A stretch of DNA of 64,000 nucleotides, taken from the NCBI GenBank assembly GCA_019155185.1, contig CM032802.1:13931638-13995637 (forward strand), given 5' to 3'. The DNA is from Beaufortia kweichowensis. Its lineage: Eukaryota > Chordata > Actinopteri > Cypriniformes > Gastromyzontidae. Positions within the stretch are counted from its first letter, which is position 1, and each line of letters begins with the position of its first letter. The notes under the pieces are model-generated. The model worked only from the letters and a program-made list of their open reading frames with translations. It did no database searches and was not told the DNA's origin. Below are positions 24,121 to 39,100 of the stretch, piece after piece. Both the position numbers and the translations under genes were made by a program.

Positions 24121-27100
24121 GTAGGCGACGCTCGAGCTCTCAGTCATGAAACGGTTAATCGCGTGTGCTTTTTCTTCCTCAGCATCTTAAACCAGAAGAG
24201 GTGAATAGACTCAAATATCTCAACTTTATACGTAAAGTACTTCCACATTTGATTCAGTTGCACTTGCTGCTAAAACCTGAAATATTCTGGTGAGCTATTC
24301 ACTATCAGTTTATTAACGCAAATATACATTTGTTAAAAAAGAATGTGTTAAAAATGTATATAATTTTTCTTGGGTTTCAGATCATCAGTAGGTTTCCACA
24401 TATTCTTATTTGATCCTAACAGGGCAGAGGAAAATTCTATCATCATTCCTTTCGGGTTTTTGGACTGTGAATATCACCAATGGTAATATGAATAAAACCC
24501 AAACCCAAGTAACAGCTTTTTTCTTCATTTCATCACGTGATTGATTGAGGAGATGTGGTGGGGTGGCTATACTCCACTGGCAATTGTAAGGTTGTAGGTT
24601 CAAATGCAGCACATTGCATCACTGTATTGAAATTAAGCTATAGTAATTCGAGTGTGTGCACCGAATGTACTGTGCATTTCTTTGAATAAAAGCATCAGCT
24701 AAATTATCAATCATATCTAAAATGGCAACTAGATAAGAACAGTGCAGTCATAGCTCTGTCTCAAGCATTACTAAAAGACTGCATGTACACCAACAAGCTG
24801 CCTCATATATCAGTCTATCCTTTAATGCCAAATCTCTTTAAGATTATCTGACCCATTAAATTTTTTCAGTGCATATGTTTTATAAGTGATTTGTTACTTT
24901 TTTGTACAATTGTTTACATTATTTTTTCTTAGTATAGTTATAAGACAAAAAAATTTAAATCATGTTTGGTTCATTTTAAGGCAATTCCATCGCTATGGAT
25001 GTAACATTTGCAGTCAAATCTTGAAATCTAGATTTAAAGAGAATTTATATTGAACCTCTGGTCATATTTTCATAAACACCCAGTTGATAAACTCAGAAAA
25101 AAATATGTCCACACAAATATTTTCTATTTAAGAGACAATAAATATACATGCAACAAAAAAGACACAGTTTTTGAAAAGCAATATAGGCTACTTCATAAGA
25201 TTTCTGTGAATTGAAATGCAAAATTCCATCAAATACCCAACAAATGGAGAAGGGATGGCTCTTAAAATAGCATCATATATTTTTTTCTAAATAACTTTAT
25301 AAAAATTCTGCATAAGGAATATGGAGAGTTATGGACGTGAGAATTTTAAAAGCAGCACTTGCTATAGACTATGAAAAATCATGCTTTAAATAACAAAAAG
25401 ACAGAGAGACCTTGCATGTATTTTAAAGGAATTTACTTTATTTGATGAGATATAAAAGGCACAGACTAAACTGTTTTAGCCTTTGATAGTACATTTTGTG
25501 AGGTTTCCACACTGCAAAAAGAGATGTGTCAAAAATGACACATGTTGTGTTAATTTTTAACACATGTAGTGAGTGTGTTCAGGGACAACACATGTTGTGT
25601 TAAATTTAACACAACTGATGTGCAAGCCATTTTGACACACACACTAATTTAGGTAATTTAACATACAAATGTGTTTTTTTTTAAGAATTAATGAGTCAAC
25701 CATTTTAACACACTCAAATGCCGTTTTAACACACACGTGTGTTTTTAACAATCAATGTGTCAACCATTTTAACACATTAGGTGTGGAATATGTGTAACTA
25801 AAATGACTTCAAAACAATTTTAAACATTACCACCCATTTGTAACGAAACAAATGTAAATGTAAAAAACCAAAACAGACAGATGTAAAAATGTAACCATTT
25901 ATTCATTAATTAACAATAAGACAAGCTACAGTCTGGATGGATCTACAGTATATATGGTTCATAACAGAACCTCTGAAACACAGAGGATAAAATATGAGAT
26001 GTGTGGATAACTATACATTTTATCCACACATCTTGAAGCTATACATTTGCTGAACTTGATGTAACTCAGTGTTTTAGAAATATTTTTGAAGTTTCCAACC
26101 ACATGAGCATTGATTCACTGTCACGTGGTATCTGTAAATTATTCAGTAATTCAGCTGTTGAATGTTGCAGACTTTCAACACTCCTTTCTAGCACCTCCTG
26201 TGTACAAGAAATACTTCTTGCTACATCCATTACAGTTGTATTTGATGATGAATACATTTGGGCCACAAAAGAGGCAACAGAGTCACTAGGAGTGGTAGTG
26301 CCTGCCTCAGATGTATCTGATGAACTTTGTCCATTAGATTGAAATGACACATACTTGTGTTGTTGTGGCCTGGTGATCTCTATGAAGATGTTTGGAAAAC
26401 TAATTAAAGGTAGAATTAGAGGTATGTCCTTGGGCAACCATCTTGGCTGCAGATAATAGTAAAGTCCTGTCCATCTGATAATGCATGTATTTTATGTAGA
26501 TGCCAAATTACTTTATTTCTGTAGATATTAACTCTCTGCACTTTGGGCATATGTACTTTCTTGTATGGTTTACTGTACAGTCTGAAGCTTTGAAATAAGC
26601 TCTAGTACCTTGGCTCTCTTGTTCGTTGAAATGGGCATGTCATAGATGTATTCAAAGAAAGTTAACACAGAGCTGAGCTGTGGTGGATAGGACAAGTTGC
26701 AAACCCAGTAGAGCTTGAAGAGCTTGTCTACAGCACATGTCAAGCGATCATGTACAGGAATGGTCACTCTGTCATTTCTTGCAATGATGACAAACTGTTG
26801 TGTTGTGCTTCCAAGACTGCCAATGCAGATTAGCTGGGGTTGGGTCCTTGATGTGGTCTCAGAGTTGCAGCAAAGGGATGCAATGCTGGTTCCAGACTTA
26901 GAAAAGGTGAACAAATTGGGAGATCAAAAACCAAAGCCTAATCAGATAAATTATTTAAGGCATTATATTTGCAACAGTCCTTGCAAAACATACCGGTAAA
27001 AAGTCAATGAGAAATGAAACCGCATATTTAACACTGCAGCGACTCTCCGGCAATGGTGGCAAAAGATGGGTAAGTACAACCATCATTGTGTAACACTTTT

Positions 27101-30100
27101 CATCTGAAATTTAAATGAGAACAGATTAAAGATACAACAAATGTTTTTTTTTTTAAATGTACTAAAAAGAGGCAATTGTAAACATTATTTTTAAGTAGAA
27201 AGAGAAAGCTCTTTACATTCTGAACTTACCCTGCTTTGCAACAATGCAAAACCGTGCTATAAAAATACATTTCAATTTAATTTAGAATATTATTATTATC
27301 TGTGTCAATTATGAATTATGGCTGGCTGGTATATCAGTCAAAAACAGTCAATACGGTCTATATCGATGTGATTTGATGCGGCTCGCCCTCTCTGGCATTA
27401 TCAGGTTTTGGCTAAAAGAAAAAAGGCTGAAAGCTAAAAATATATGTAGCTCTGCCTCTTCTGTCAATGCTTTGCACCCAGATTCCCTTTGTTTTAGCAG
27501 TTGTTACAGTGCAACACATCAAAAAGCAAAACTGTCAAATCCAAGTTTCAGATGAGACATCTAAATTTGTAATTTGCAGTAATTGTTTAAAAAAAAAAAA
27601 TGCATTTTTATCAGGCTCCTATATTCAGGTTTAGTCATTTCAACTTGAAATAAACTACACAGTATATCATATTAAGTGCAGGGTAGATGCTCCTCCCCAG
27701 AAAGTGATAATCACTAGAAATAATCACCTGTTGAATCTGTGGTAACCGCGGATCGGTTGCGTTCTGCAAAAGCAATATCTGTATAAAGGCACAAACAGCG
27801 CAACGGCACCCGGTCACGTTGTGTGACTTCATTCTCACACAATATTAATGCTCTATGGTGCTTTATTGAAGCAAATATCTCTGTGGGATAGACCAGACAG
27901 CATCACGGGCCCGCATTCTGTCCAACCTTTTGTTGAGCCATCATCACTTCACGGCCAAGCGAGTCTGACTCTGGTTCTTCAAAATAAAGCCTGGTTTATA
28001 CTTAAAGCCCGGACTTGTACGCGTTGGTGCGCGCGGCGAAACTGATGTCACTGCGGAGTGAGCCGAGTGATGAGTGCGCAAGACTACCTCACTGCTGCTT
28101 ATGAGGGTTTTAGGAACAGTTGAACTCCGAGTCGCCCTCTGTCGGTTCAAACTAGAATAACACAACACCTCGTCCGTTTGGGGAGGCTCGCGCTGCGGAG
28201 CCACGCGAAAGTATAAACAAGGCCTTTTCATATTCTAGTCAGACGTCTGCTGTTAGTAATGCATTACTCCAAACAGACAGTACCCTTTGAAATAAAATTC
28301 ACTTTTAACATTGTGTAATTAAATTGAACGACATCAATAAAGACCCTGAATGTTAAATTTTGGTTTTATTTTTAACTGTTTTGTTTTGTCTGGCGTCGTC
28401 CCTTAAAAAAAGCTAAATTTGCCAACTTTACATTGAGAAAGCGTGATGACCTTTTCTCGTTAAAATGTACAGGTATGAAGTGTTTATAAATGTTCATAAA
28501 TATTCTAGTTCATGGTAAAACATAGTCAAGTTTAACGATGTCAAAAACGATGTTAAATTTATTTATAAATTATTTTTCAACATGTATATTTTATTGTAAT
28601 ATTTTATTAGTTTAAAAGCTTACCATTCAAAGTATATGTATTTTTATAAATACGCCCTCCCTTCAGGAGATAACGCATGTAACGCATATTTTTTGTTGCT
28701 ACTGTTTTTAAACAAGGTCGACCGGCTCGTTCACATGCTCCTCCCCACTTCGGAGCTGTGAATTTGCAGCTTTGAAACCAAGTCCATTAGGATCTATTCT
28801 TCCAAACTGACTGTATTTATCAGGAAAACACTAAATAAGCATGTGTGTTTGTGGGCCCATGCACGCCAGCTCCACTTGAGCTGATATAGAGAAAGTGCTA
28901 TCTCTGGCTTAAAAGTTAATAACATTTACAAGAGAGATCACAATCTCCACCTAAAACGCTAATACAGCGCAATCTAATGTGCTGCTACATCATGCTGGGA
29001 ATACGCACGTGCAGTATTTAAAAAAAGCAAGCGACTACTTGGATATACTCGATAATATGATTTTGCTTATCATCAAAACAACAATATCGCACACAATATA
29101 ATCTTGCACATCCCTAATTGTTACAGACTCAGTTATATTTGAATAGGTGAGGCTGAATCTTTATCATCAGAACTAACAGCAGTAATCCGAGGCTGACAGA
29201 AGTGAAAGTGAGCACTGCTTTATTCAAGCGTTTCATCGTCATGACAACAACGCTCTACTACAACAGCTCTCCCTCTCGATCGATGAGACCACGCCCCTTT
29301 TTGTATATTTCTGGGATGTTTTTCGGATTCTGGGGTTTGTGATATCATGTACCCAGGAAATAAAGGGGTTGTAGTTCCATTCAGTCATTTTCTGTAGTCC
29401 TCAAAGTTTCTGATAAAGAGAATTTCTTTGAACTTTGAGCTTTAAGCCTTTTATACTTAAACTGTAATATTACACACAAATCACACAAAGTTGAAAAAGT
29501 GAGAATACATAATATGACCCCCTTTAGACCACATGTGTTCCAACTTCCAAATAAGCCCACCTTATGATTGATTCATAGAAATAAAAAAATGGTTTTAAAG
29601 AACTCAAACATTATATATTCATATATACAGGGGAAAATTGGAAAAAAAATGCTTTTAAAATGTCGCTTGTTTTTAATAAGATTTAACATGAAAAATATAC
29701 AGTATAACCAGTGGTATGGTTGGATGAAATTGAATCTTCAGAATGTGTAAGTGAAACAGTGTGTTGCTCTCCATCCCCACTAGTTTTAAAGTCACACAAA
29801 TAACTGCTGATTAAACTCAAAATGGAGAATACACGATAACAGGAAAAATTATTATCACAATTACAAGCTTTCTTGTTACATTTATTAGTTTTTAGCTGTT
29901 GTAATGCTGGGCTGACATGGCCATCCTTTGATAACAGCTAGAGTGAGTCTGTTTTGTGCTTGGTCTTTACACATTAATATCGCGACAATTTTGATTAATT
30001 AATCGTGGGGCACAAATATTGTTATTACCATTAATCGTGCAGCCCTAATACTGTCACGTTCTCTGTCTGTGTCTCCCTAGTCCCTGTTTAGTCCCTGCTT

Positions 30101-33100
30101 CTCTGTATCTGGCCATTATCACTACATTTCCCATAATCTATTTCCCTGGACACTTTTTTGGCCAGCGGTTTAGACATTAATGGCTGTGTGTTGAGTTATT
30201 TTGAGGGGACAGCAAATTTACACTGTTATACAAGCTGTACACTCACTACTTTACATTGTAGCAAAGTGCCATTTCTTCAGTGTTGTCACATGAAAAGATA
30301 TAATAAAATATTTACAAAAATGTGAGGGGTGTACTCACTGCTGTGAGATACTGTATGTAAATGTATGTATGTTTGTATGTATGTATGTGTGCTGCTGGCA
30401 CCATTGAAACAGACATTTGGCATTGGCATGAGTGGTTGTCAAGCCCATCTTATTGTCGAGCCCTGTTGCACAGAAGACACAGAGGGACGCAAGCCTGCGC
30501 CAGGCCTCGCGGGACGAGAGAGACAGTTTAACTGAATAAAAGCTAAGGTTTGTCCAAAGGTCGTTAGATTTGTTGCTATGTGCCTTTTATGAAAAAAGAT
30601 GCTAAAGAGCTAATTTAGAGCTCTGATTTATGGTGCTTTTCCACTGCATAGTGTGGTACAGTATGGATCGGTATGGCTCGGCTTGGTCTTTCCTCTTACT
30701 GTATGTAGATCTGTTATGCCCTCGCTGATTAATTTATCTACACGCGTGCATTAGTTTTGTGCTCGGTTATTTTTAGCATTGATTTGCCGGCATAATGGAA
30801 TGGTGTTGCAAAAGTCGTACAAACCAATGATACAGCGGTCACAGTGACTGTTGCTGGAAAACCCCTCAAAAGGGAGGCGTACCGTACCATGCAGTGGAAA
30901 AGCACAATTTGTGCTAAAGGTGCTAGAGTGCTAAAAGTTGTTTGTGCACACGTTCGTTACGCCACTGCCCATATAACCAAAATGGCATGCTCCTCCTTTT
31001 ATAACAATTCAATTTTATTTGTATAGCGCTTTTTCACAAAGGTCATTGTACCAAAGCAGCTTTACATGTAACACCATAACAAAGCATTATTCGGGTTCAC
31101 TTCTACTGTTTTCATAAAAAAAATCAATTACAAATTCCATTGTGGTTTAGGTTTGCCTTACTTAAAGCTTGTTTAATCCTGTCACCATTTTATTTTCTGC
31201 CTGTATTGTCTCTGTTGTGCTACACTGTAAAAAACAGTACTTTAAAGAGACTATTTTGTCCTGACCTGACCCTCAAAATTGGCACAAACTAATGTAGTCT
31301 ATTTTCTTTCAGCAGAAATCAAACATTTGTGCACTAAAGACCTTTCTCAGTTGGATACCATTGAATAAGCAAAGGTATTTGAGCAGTCTTATGCTTTGGT
31401 AGACTGTTCTTTGCTCTGTAGGAGACCAGGCCATTCAGACCAAGTGGCTGTGCAAACTATAATTAAATAATCAGCAGCATGAAGCCAGTGAGAAAAGAAA
31501 AGCGACAAAGCAATCATTATCCAGTGTCTCACTGTGCTGGAATGGTCATGCTGCTTAAGTGCCATGGCAACCAGCATTGTTTGAAGGTTGAACAATTTTG
31601 AGAACAGTCCTGATTAAACAAATGGCAATGTTGAGTGCGTTGTTTTGGATCTATTTTTTCTCTTTATAGAAATGAAAACCCATGATAAGCATAACAACTC
31701 TGTTGATTTGAAGAAAGGACTACTGTGTTAACATTCTTCTTTGCTTTATTACTCTTATTGGAAATCATATTACAATCCCATAATGTTTACAAAAACTGAA
31801 GAATGGGGTCCGCTGCTCCGACTGTCTGAACTTTCAATCATATACATATACATGCATATACATGTATATAAAAGTTAAACTGGGTAGCAATTAATGAGGC
31901 CAATATTATACAGTAAAGGATTGTTTAAACGGGCATGCCAATAAGCCGTAGTAGTATAACTAAGTGCAGCTATAACATCAAACTGTTGACATAGACAGAA
32001 AAAATATCAGGGCTAGTGTGTTGATTTATTATGACAGTTACTGGAAACATTGCTACTGTTTGGTCACCCACATTACACAATAATTTTTTGTATTTTTTAT
32101 ATGGATCTGCTTATTAATGTATCAGCAGACTTGTCATGCGATCTCACCAGAAAGTCACAACGGACTCTGCGCCTGTCCCGTGTGTTTATGTATTTACACA
32201 TATTGCGTAGACTTCGGCTAGTAGTCTGTGTTGCCGTTTTTTTAGGGGTGACAGAATGTGTCTTTGCATCTAAAAACGTGAGAAGCAGTGCTCAGGAATG
32301 GTTTAATAAAGCATAGCTCAAAACGGGAATGCCTTGAGACGCACTTTTGAGATGTGACACATTAATGAAATAGCCAAACAGCAGTATAGCTATTATTGCT
32401 GACATGGACAAAAAGAAAATAATCACATTAGAAATGGCATTAGAAATTGATACAGCCACCATGACCGCCTGAATTTTGTATTTAGGACAGTTATAGACAA
32501 ATATAAAATATTTAATTTGAATATTTAATGAAATTATATTAAATTTTTTTCATGTCTTGATGCACTTTATTTTTATCTAGCGTTACTGCGTTTTGTTAGC
32601 TCATTAATATTGATGACGTTAGGTTACGTTCTTATCTTTCATTCAGGTCTGCTGCAGGATTCCTTGCGCAGCTCCCACCCCATGGAAAAAAGAAAACACT
32701 CTGTTATAATAAAACACTAAAGACTGCATTCAAACATATAATTTCAAAGGTCTTATATTTTAGAATTTTCTAGATCTTATCTAAATGACAATAAGATTAA
32801 AAATACTTAGTCATTATTAAATAAAACCATGAAAAACATTGAACCAGCTCGTGTGCTGCAACCACTGGAGCTGTATGGTCACATTTGTGACTGTATAAAT
32901 CTGTTATAGATATGTGCCGCTAAGCCACATTTGAGCAGCAGCATATTGTGTGTTTATTCATGACACAGAACGAAGTTATACCATTCAAGCTTCCGCCAGT
33001 AACACTGTAAAGCGCGTTGTCTTTACGCTAAACGGAGGTTTGTACCCTAAAAATGACTTTTATGTTCGGCAAAATATGTGAAGCGCATTACATTCAATTT

Positions 33101-36100
33101 ATGTTAATTGCTTTACAAATACCAGCTATGTGTGTATAACTTACATATTTTGTTATTTAGCCTTTTCAGTCATGCACTTGTTGCCACCAACTGCAATAAA
33201 ATCTCATGAAATTGATGACTGAAAAGGCTAAATAACAAAATATGTAAGTTATACACACATAGCTGGTATTTGTAAATCAATTAACATAAACTGAATGTAA
33301 TGCGCTTCACATATTTTGCCGAACATAAAAGTCATTTTTCTAAAGCAATACTCTTCTAAAAGTTTCGCATTAAAATTAAGATTCATCACTTACCAGATAT
33401 TAATGATAGTCCTAATGTTAAATAATTATTTGCAGATATAGAATGATCATCTCATCTGAGGCACTCTCACACAGATGCAAATAAAATAGTGGATGGTCTT
33501 TGATTTTCGCTGTCATTTAGAACTACTGTATTGAAATAGTACAATATCTAAAATGCATAAAATCTAGTGACACACACGGCTAATAAAGGTTATTCAGTAG
33601 TAAACGCTTACAAATGTAGCCATGTGTACATACTGATAACATCAGAGTTGCGAGCAGCTCTTTTAAACTGATGTTAACGTTATGTTAGTGGATTTTCTAT
33701 TTCTATAACAAAAGGATTTATCACTTACCAGACATTAAGGTCCGTGTCAGACGGTCGGTAAAGCAGACCAGACACTACAACAGGACACAGTCTTTAAAAT
33801 GAGACACAGAACACACACTTATGAATGAATACAACGTCAGAAATTTTTTTAATGTTTTTATGTTACCTAGTACAAAACCTAGTCAAACAGTAGTACAAAA
33901 CTGTTAAAAATACAGTAGCAATCCTGATGCAAAAACAAAATCTACGGACTGTAAAATCCTTTAACAGCAAGAAAATGTTGAGAAAACAGTACTAATACTG
34001 GGAAAACAACAAAAATGTGTTTACAGTTATTAGTTATTTCCCTATTCACTTTAATATTTCATAGTTGATTTTTAATCTAATCATGGCAAACTAGAAATTG
34101 ATGAAAAGGTATAAGACTCCAGATTTATTTAACCAATTTTATCTAAAAAAAAAACTAAAATGAAAAAAAAAACTTCTAATATCTAAAAATTCAAGAAATA
34201 AAACTGTAGTTCAGCATTTTCATGTGTATACTTTCATGTGTTCATGTGTATACATGTGTATACTTATAATTCTGGTGTGACAATGATCAGGTTAAGCCTA
34301 GTCCCAGGCTAAAATGAATGTCCGCACAGATACTTGCACTGACATATTGTTAAATGTCATTACTATTGTTTTGTCTCAAGATGCACACATGCAATATTTT
34401 TACCGAAGACACATTTTTAGGGATGCGACTGTAATGAAATTTTCCCACTGGTTGTTATACGTGTAAAAACACCAGTAATACCGGTGACACCGGGAATGGG
34501 CATGGCTTACTATGAGGTGTTCAGAGATGCCGCTGGGCGGCAAATGTCAGGGTAGGCAGAAATAATCACAAAACGAAAAACAGTTAAATCCACAAAAAAG
34601 GAAGGAAGGCGAGGAAGTGCGTAAGCGGGCCGAGTATGGGGCGCGTCACGACTTTGTGAGCTCGTCGTGGACCTCAGGAAAGAAGGGGGCAGAGCGCTGG
34701 CGAGGGGTCTGGTGGCGTCCCGGCAGATACCACTCGTCCATTCCAAGTCAAGCTCCTCGACGGCCTTGGAGAGGACACGGAATAATTTGGCGTCCATCAC
34801 GGGCCGTGCGTTGATGGGCTCCAGCGACGGAAGGTGGGCGGGGTCCTCGTCACCGGCCCATTCTTCCGTCTCAGATGCCGCGAGAGACATGGAGTCATCA
34901 AGCAGCTCGTCCTCTGCTCTGGGACTGAGAAGAGGACAGGGGATGGCTCTCTCCTTGGAGAGGGAGAGGCACGCGGGCGCTGGGCCGACGTGAGCTCTCC
35001 CAAGTCCGGGCGCTGAACCCCTCTACCCTGCTGTCTCTTCCTAGCCGGCTCGCAGGAAGAAGAATACGGGAGGGCGCGAGGGGCGGGACCGCTTTCAGAG
35101 AAGAAAGCAATCCGCGAGCGCAGAGAGGCGAGACTCATGCACTCGCAGTGCGGGCATGAGGTCTCGGTGAGCGCAGCCTCTGCATGGGGCTTACCCAGAC
35201 AGCCGACGCACTCACCGTGGCCGTCATCAACCTGCAGAGGGGCTCTGCAGGTGCCACAACTGTGGCACGGCATTTGCAGCCACGCCGGCGCCGTTAAAAC
35301 GGTGTTTGCGTGGGCTCTTTTAGAGCAGTATAGCCTTCCAGCGGCGAAGGCGTTCAGCGGGATGCAGCGAAGAGAAGTGCAGTCGTCGATGAAGGAGAGA
35401 GAACTGAAATCCTACGGCGAAACGCTCGCTTATATAGCCATAAGCCCCGCCCGTTTTGGTGGGCTCGTTTGCACGCTTTTCTGCCATAGGCTCCCGCAGC
35501 TACGCCGCGCCATCATTGGTTCAAAAAGTTTTCTTCTTTGAACAAATAGACGTGCAGTTACACCGCGCTATTGAAAAAAAGGCTTCAGCTAGAAGGAAAA
35601 AGGAGCTTTTCCCCCATACGCAGTATGGTGAAAGTATCGAAAGGGAACAGGAATAATGAGCCACAGGTGCTCCAGAAATCAGTTCAGGTGATTTCTGGGA
35701 ATTGAAGTCCAAAGTCTAATATTCTGGTGATCGATCCCTTGGCTGGCGAATGGAAGGATGCAGAGCAGACTCACTCATACACTGTGAAACCAGGCTGTAA
35801 AATATCAAAATGCATGATAAAGTAAGTGCATCGCAAATGCAATTTACAAAAACATATAGCATTATATAATGTCTTATATAACTTATTTGTTAATCCAACA
35901 ACAATCGATTAACTACACAAAGACAACTGTTTACCGTGTACTCTTCCTCTGCCATAACATTCTCTTTATTTTCATTATTTTCACCCACTTCCGGTCTGAG
36001 ACTGCTAGTCCACCCAGACTGCTAGACTGCTGTGACGTATGGTTCTGCCATTCTGCAATCGGGCACTATTGTGGGGCAAATTTGCACAAAAGAAAGATAT

Positions 36101-39100
36101 ATTTTTTAAATATATTTTCAATTGAATTTAGTCACACCATGATACAATATATTCATCCTAACAGTTGAAATTTCATCATTTTTAGTACAACTAGGGCTAC
36201 ACCCCACTAAAGATTTTTCTAATCGACTAGTAGATCTTCATTTAAGCAATTAGTTGAATAATCGCTCATTTATGATATTAATGTAATATTGCTAGTCGTG
36301 TCTTCAGTGCATTTGTGGTTGGGCTGTCATAATCGCGCAGCAGCAAGTGGCGTCTCCTTATATTTATTAACATGGGCAGAGTGGCAGATTGAGATGCGTT
36401 TAAATCCTGAGAAAGCAGCTCAGTGAGAGTGATGACTGCGACAGTGTCTTCCACTGTCCGCCGTTGTGAGATCTAGATCTCATATAGACCGTTTTATAAT
36501 CTCAGGGTCTGACAGCACAGCTGTAACTGCCCATCTCTGTTCCAGCATGAAGTACGTAGAGTTCCATAGTGTGGAGACATCTTGGATAAGTTTGTGTTCG
36601 GCAACATTCTGCTGCTTTTGTGTATCAGTTTTGTTTATTATTGCTTTTTGTTTATCAGAGCCATTGTAGCTTTGGCACTTTTCTTGAAATGCTAGATGCC
36701 CCACAAGGCTATTGTGTCGCATTTGGGAACATTGTAGCCTGGCTTGAGGAATTCAATCATTAGTTTGAAACCTTGACCACTGACGATATTAAGTGGTCTC
36801 ATATCTAGTGCAATGAAATCAACTATTTTATCCGTAATTTCTCTTTTTCTTTTCTCACTAAGAGGGTGTCTTAGAACAAGAGTCTTCTGAATTAGCGCTG
36901 GCTGCTATGTTGAAGCGGACATCTCCAAGTCATCTCCACAGTATAGTGCATGAGCATAGAAACGAATGCATGTTAAGAACTGCGCTGTGTAATCTAACCT
37001 AAACGTTAAAAGGAGCGACCATTAGACTACTACTTACATGTTTTAAATGATACGACATATTTGATGTTGATAAATGATAGGCAAATGTTTGCCTGCAGAG
37101 TTTGCAAACTGCCTTTTTTGGGTCATCCTTAGACCTTTCAAAATGATCCCACACTTAAAAATGTCTTCCTGACATAATTAGGATATATTAGCAAGAGGAT
37201 CAGCCAGACCAGCCTTGTTTACAGTCTATCCCTTACGTGCAGTTTGGATTGAAATACCGCAAGAGCGATGTGGGGAACAAAGCTTTGGAGTGAACCTTGC
37301 CTTGCTTTGATGTCAGGCACTGACCAAGCTGCGCACCGCCTTAAAGATTTAACGCACATACTGACTGCTTGACGTCACATGAGGTTTTTTATTTTCGTGA
37401 CTAACAAACCAATGAAAATTTATTCAACCAAGCCTTTTCTCATTGACTAACGTGAGTCTATTTGGGGGCATCTCAGATGGGTGGAGGGCCTATAACTGTC
37501 TCAGAGTTGCTGGATATAACCACATAACTGTGAACCCTAATTTTCTTGATCCTTAGACAGGTGCTGACACACAAAACATTGATAGATCTGGGAAATCTGA
37601 AAGGCAACAGTGTGGAGATTTAGGGGGAACCGCACAGAAAGCATGCTTAAAGACCACTTAAAAGTAATCAAGTGGACCTACTGGTGTGGTGACAAACATA
37701 AAAATGCCTCTGTGGGTATGAATTTGCATGACATTAGAAGGAAGCATCCTGTGTGAAATGTGACATTTATCATTAGTATTAAACATATTTGTCCATAAAT
37801 TGTTTGGAAATTGAAGATGTCTCTCATCTGCAGTTTGCTTTCTTGTTAAACCACAAAATAATAAAGAATGTATTCTTCAAAACAACAAATGTTTTACTTT
37901 AGAACAAGAAATATACTCTGAAGTAATTTTGCATTAATATGCTATCATAGTGAAAAATGTGCTTGTTAGCTATGAATCAATTCAGAGAATGAATTTAGTT
38001 ATGGTTTGTTAGTGTAGAACAAATAAAACTGAGCTTTTGTATAACACAATAGTGTTTTTTTCCCTGCAAATTTAAATGACTGTGTTAAAAATAGTAATTC
38101 TGTATTCATCTAATACTTGTAAGGTAAACATTTACACAGCATAAGGAACCTGTAAAGTGTGTATTTTGAGCTAATAAGTTTATTGTTATGACAGAATAAA
38201 GTGTAAAGGGGCTTTAAGGCGTAAATATGATAACAACCAATAAAGGCCTTATAATTGTGCCTGTAAGGGCATAAATAGTCCATAAATAGTCAGGTACAAT
38301 AGCATTTATTAGTCATTAATTGCTGATTAATTTCTGATTCTTAAAATAAAGTGTTACCAATCATTTAATTCAAACTTAAATTATGGACAGTGGTTCCATC
38401 CAATTAATTCTAGTTATTTTAACACAGTGGTTTCTATTTCAAGTTACACAAGTTACATCACAAACAAAAGATACTTTACTAAATGGATTGTGCCTTTAAA
38501 ATAAAATACATACATATAATCCATGCACAAGTTCTTTAAACAATGTTTATTGCACTTAACAATTTTTAAAAAATAACTTTGCAATGTTAACTGACAAATG
38601 AGATGCACTTAGCATTATTCAGGCTAGCAAAGTTTTCCAACAACACTAAATAATTACAAATAAAGGGGGGATGGCATGGATATTTTTAGATTTTATTTTG
38701 TTTGTGTAAAAACAATATTAATAAAATATTTATTTTATGATAAGAAGATTTAAGATACATCGGGTGAAATCGTCAACTCGTACGATTGGCTAAGGCCAAC
38801 GATCCGTCTCTCGACAAAGAATGTAGTGGTCTGTTTCAACTTGGTAAGAAATAAAATATTATGACTTAAGTCTTTAGTTTTAATGGATGAGAGAGTAACT
38901 AGGAACACTGGTTTCGCACGCTGTGCTAGTGGGCGGAGCCAACGAAGCAAGAATATTTCCGTGTTGCTTCGAGGCTGATCATATACAAATGAATCGGCAT
39001 CTCTGACATCACAAATCCAACCACTTCTCATTTGGCTTTTTCCAGAGAACAACTCAATAAATGTCTTCGTTACTGATAACGAGAACGTTTTGAGCTATAA

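Noticed and set aside
23935..24204. 89-codon ORF at the syt9 start as the coding frame
   Set aside because: It is in a different frame from the SYT9 N-terminal reading that begins at 23973 and it runs through the exon 1 donor.
36480..36722. Domesticated ZBED-type host gene
   Set aside because: Neighbouring transposase blocks are in other frames with stops, and hAT end-like sequence lies beside it; a dead transposon is simpler.
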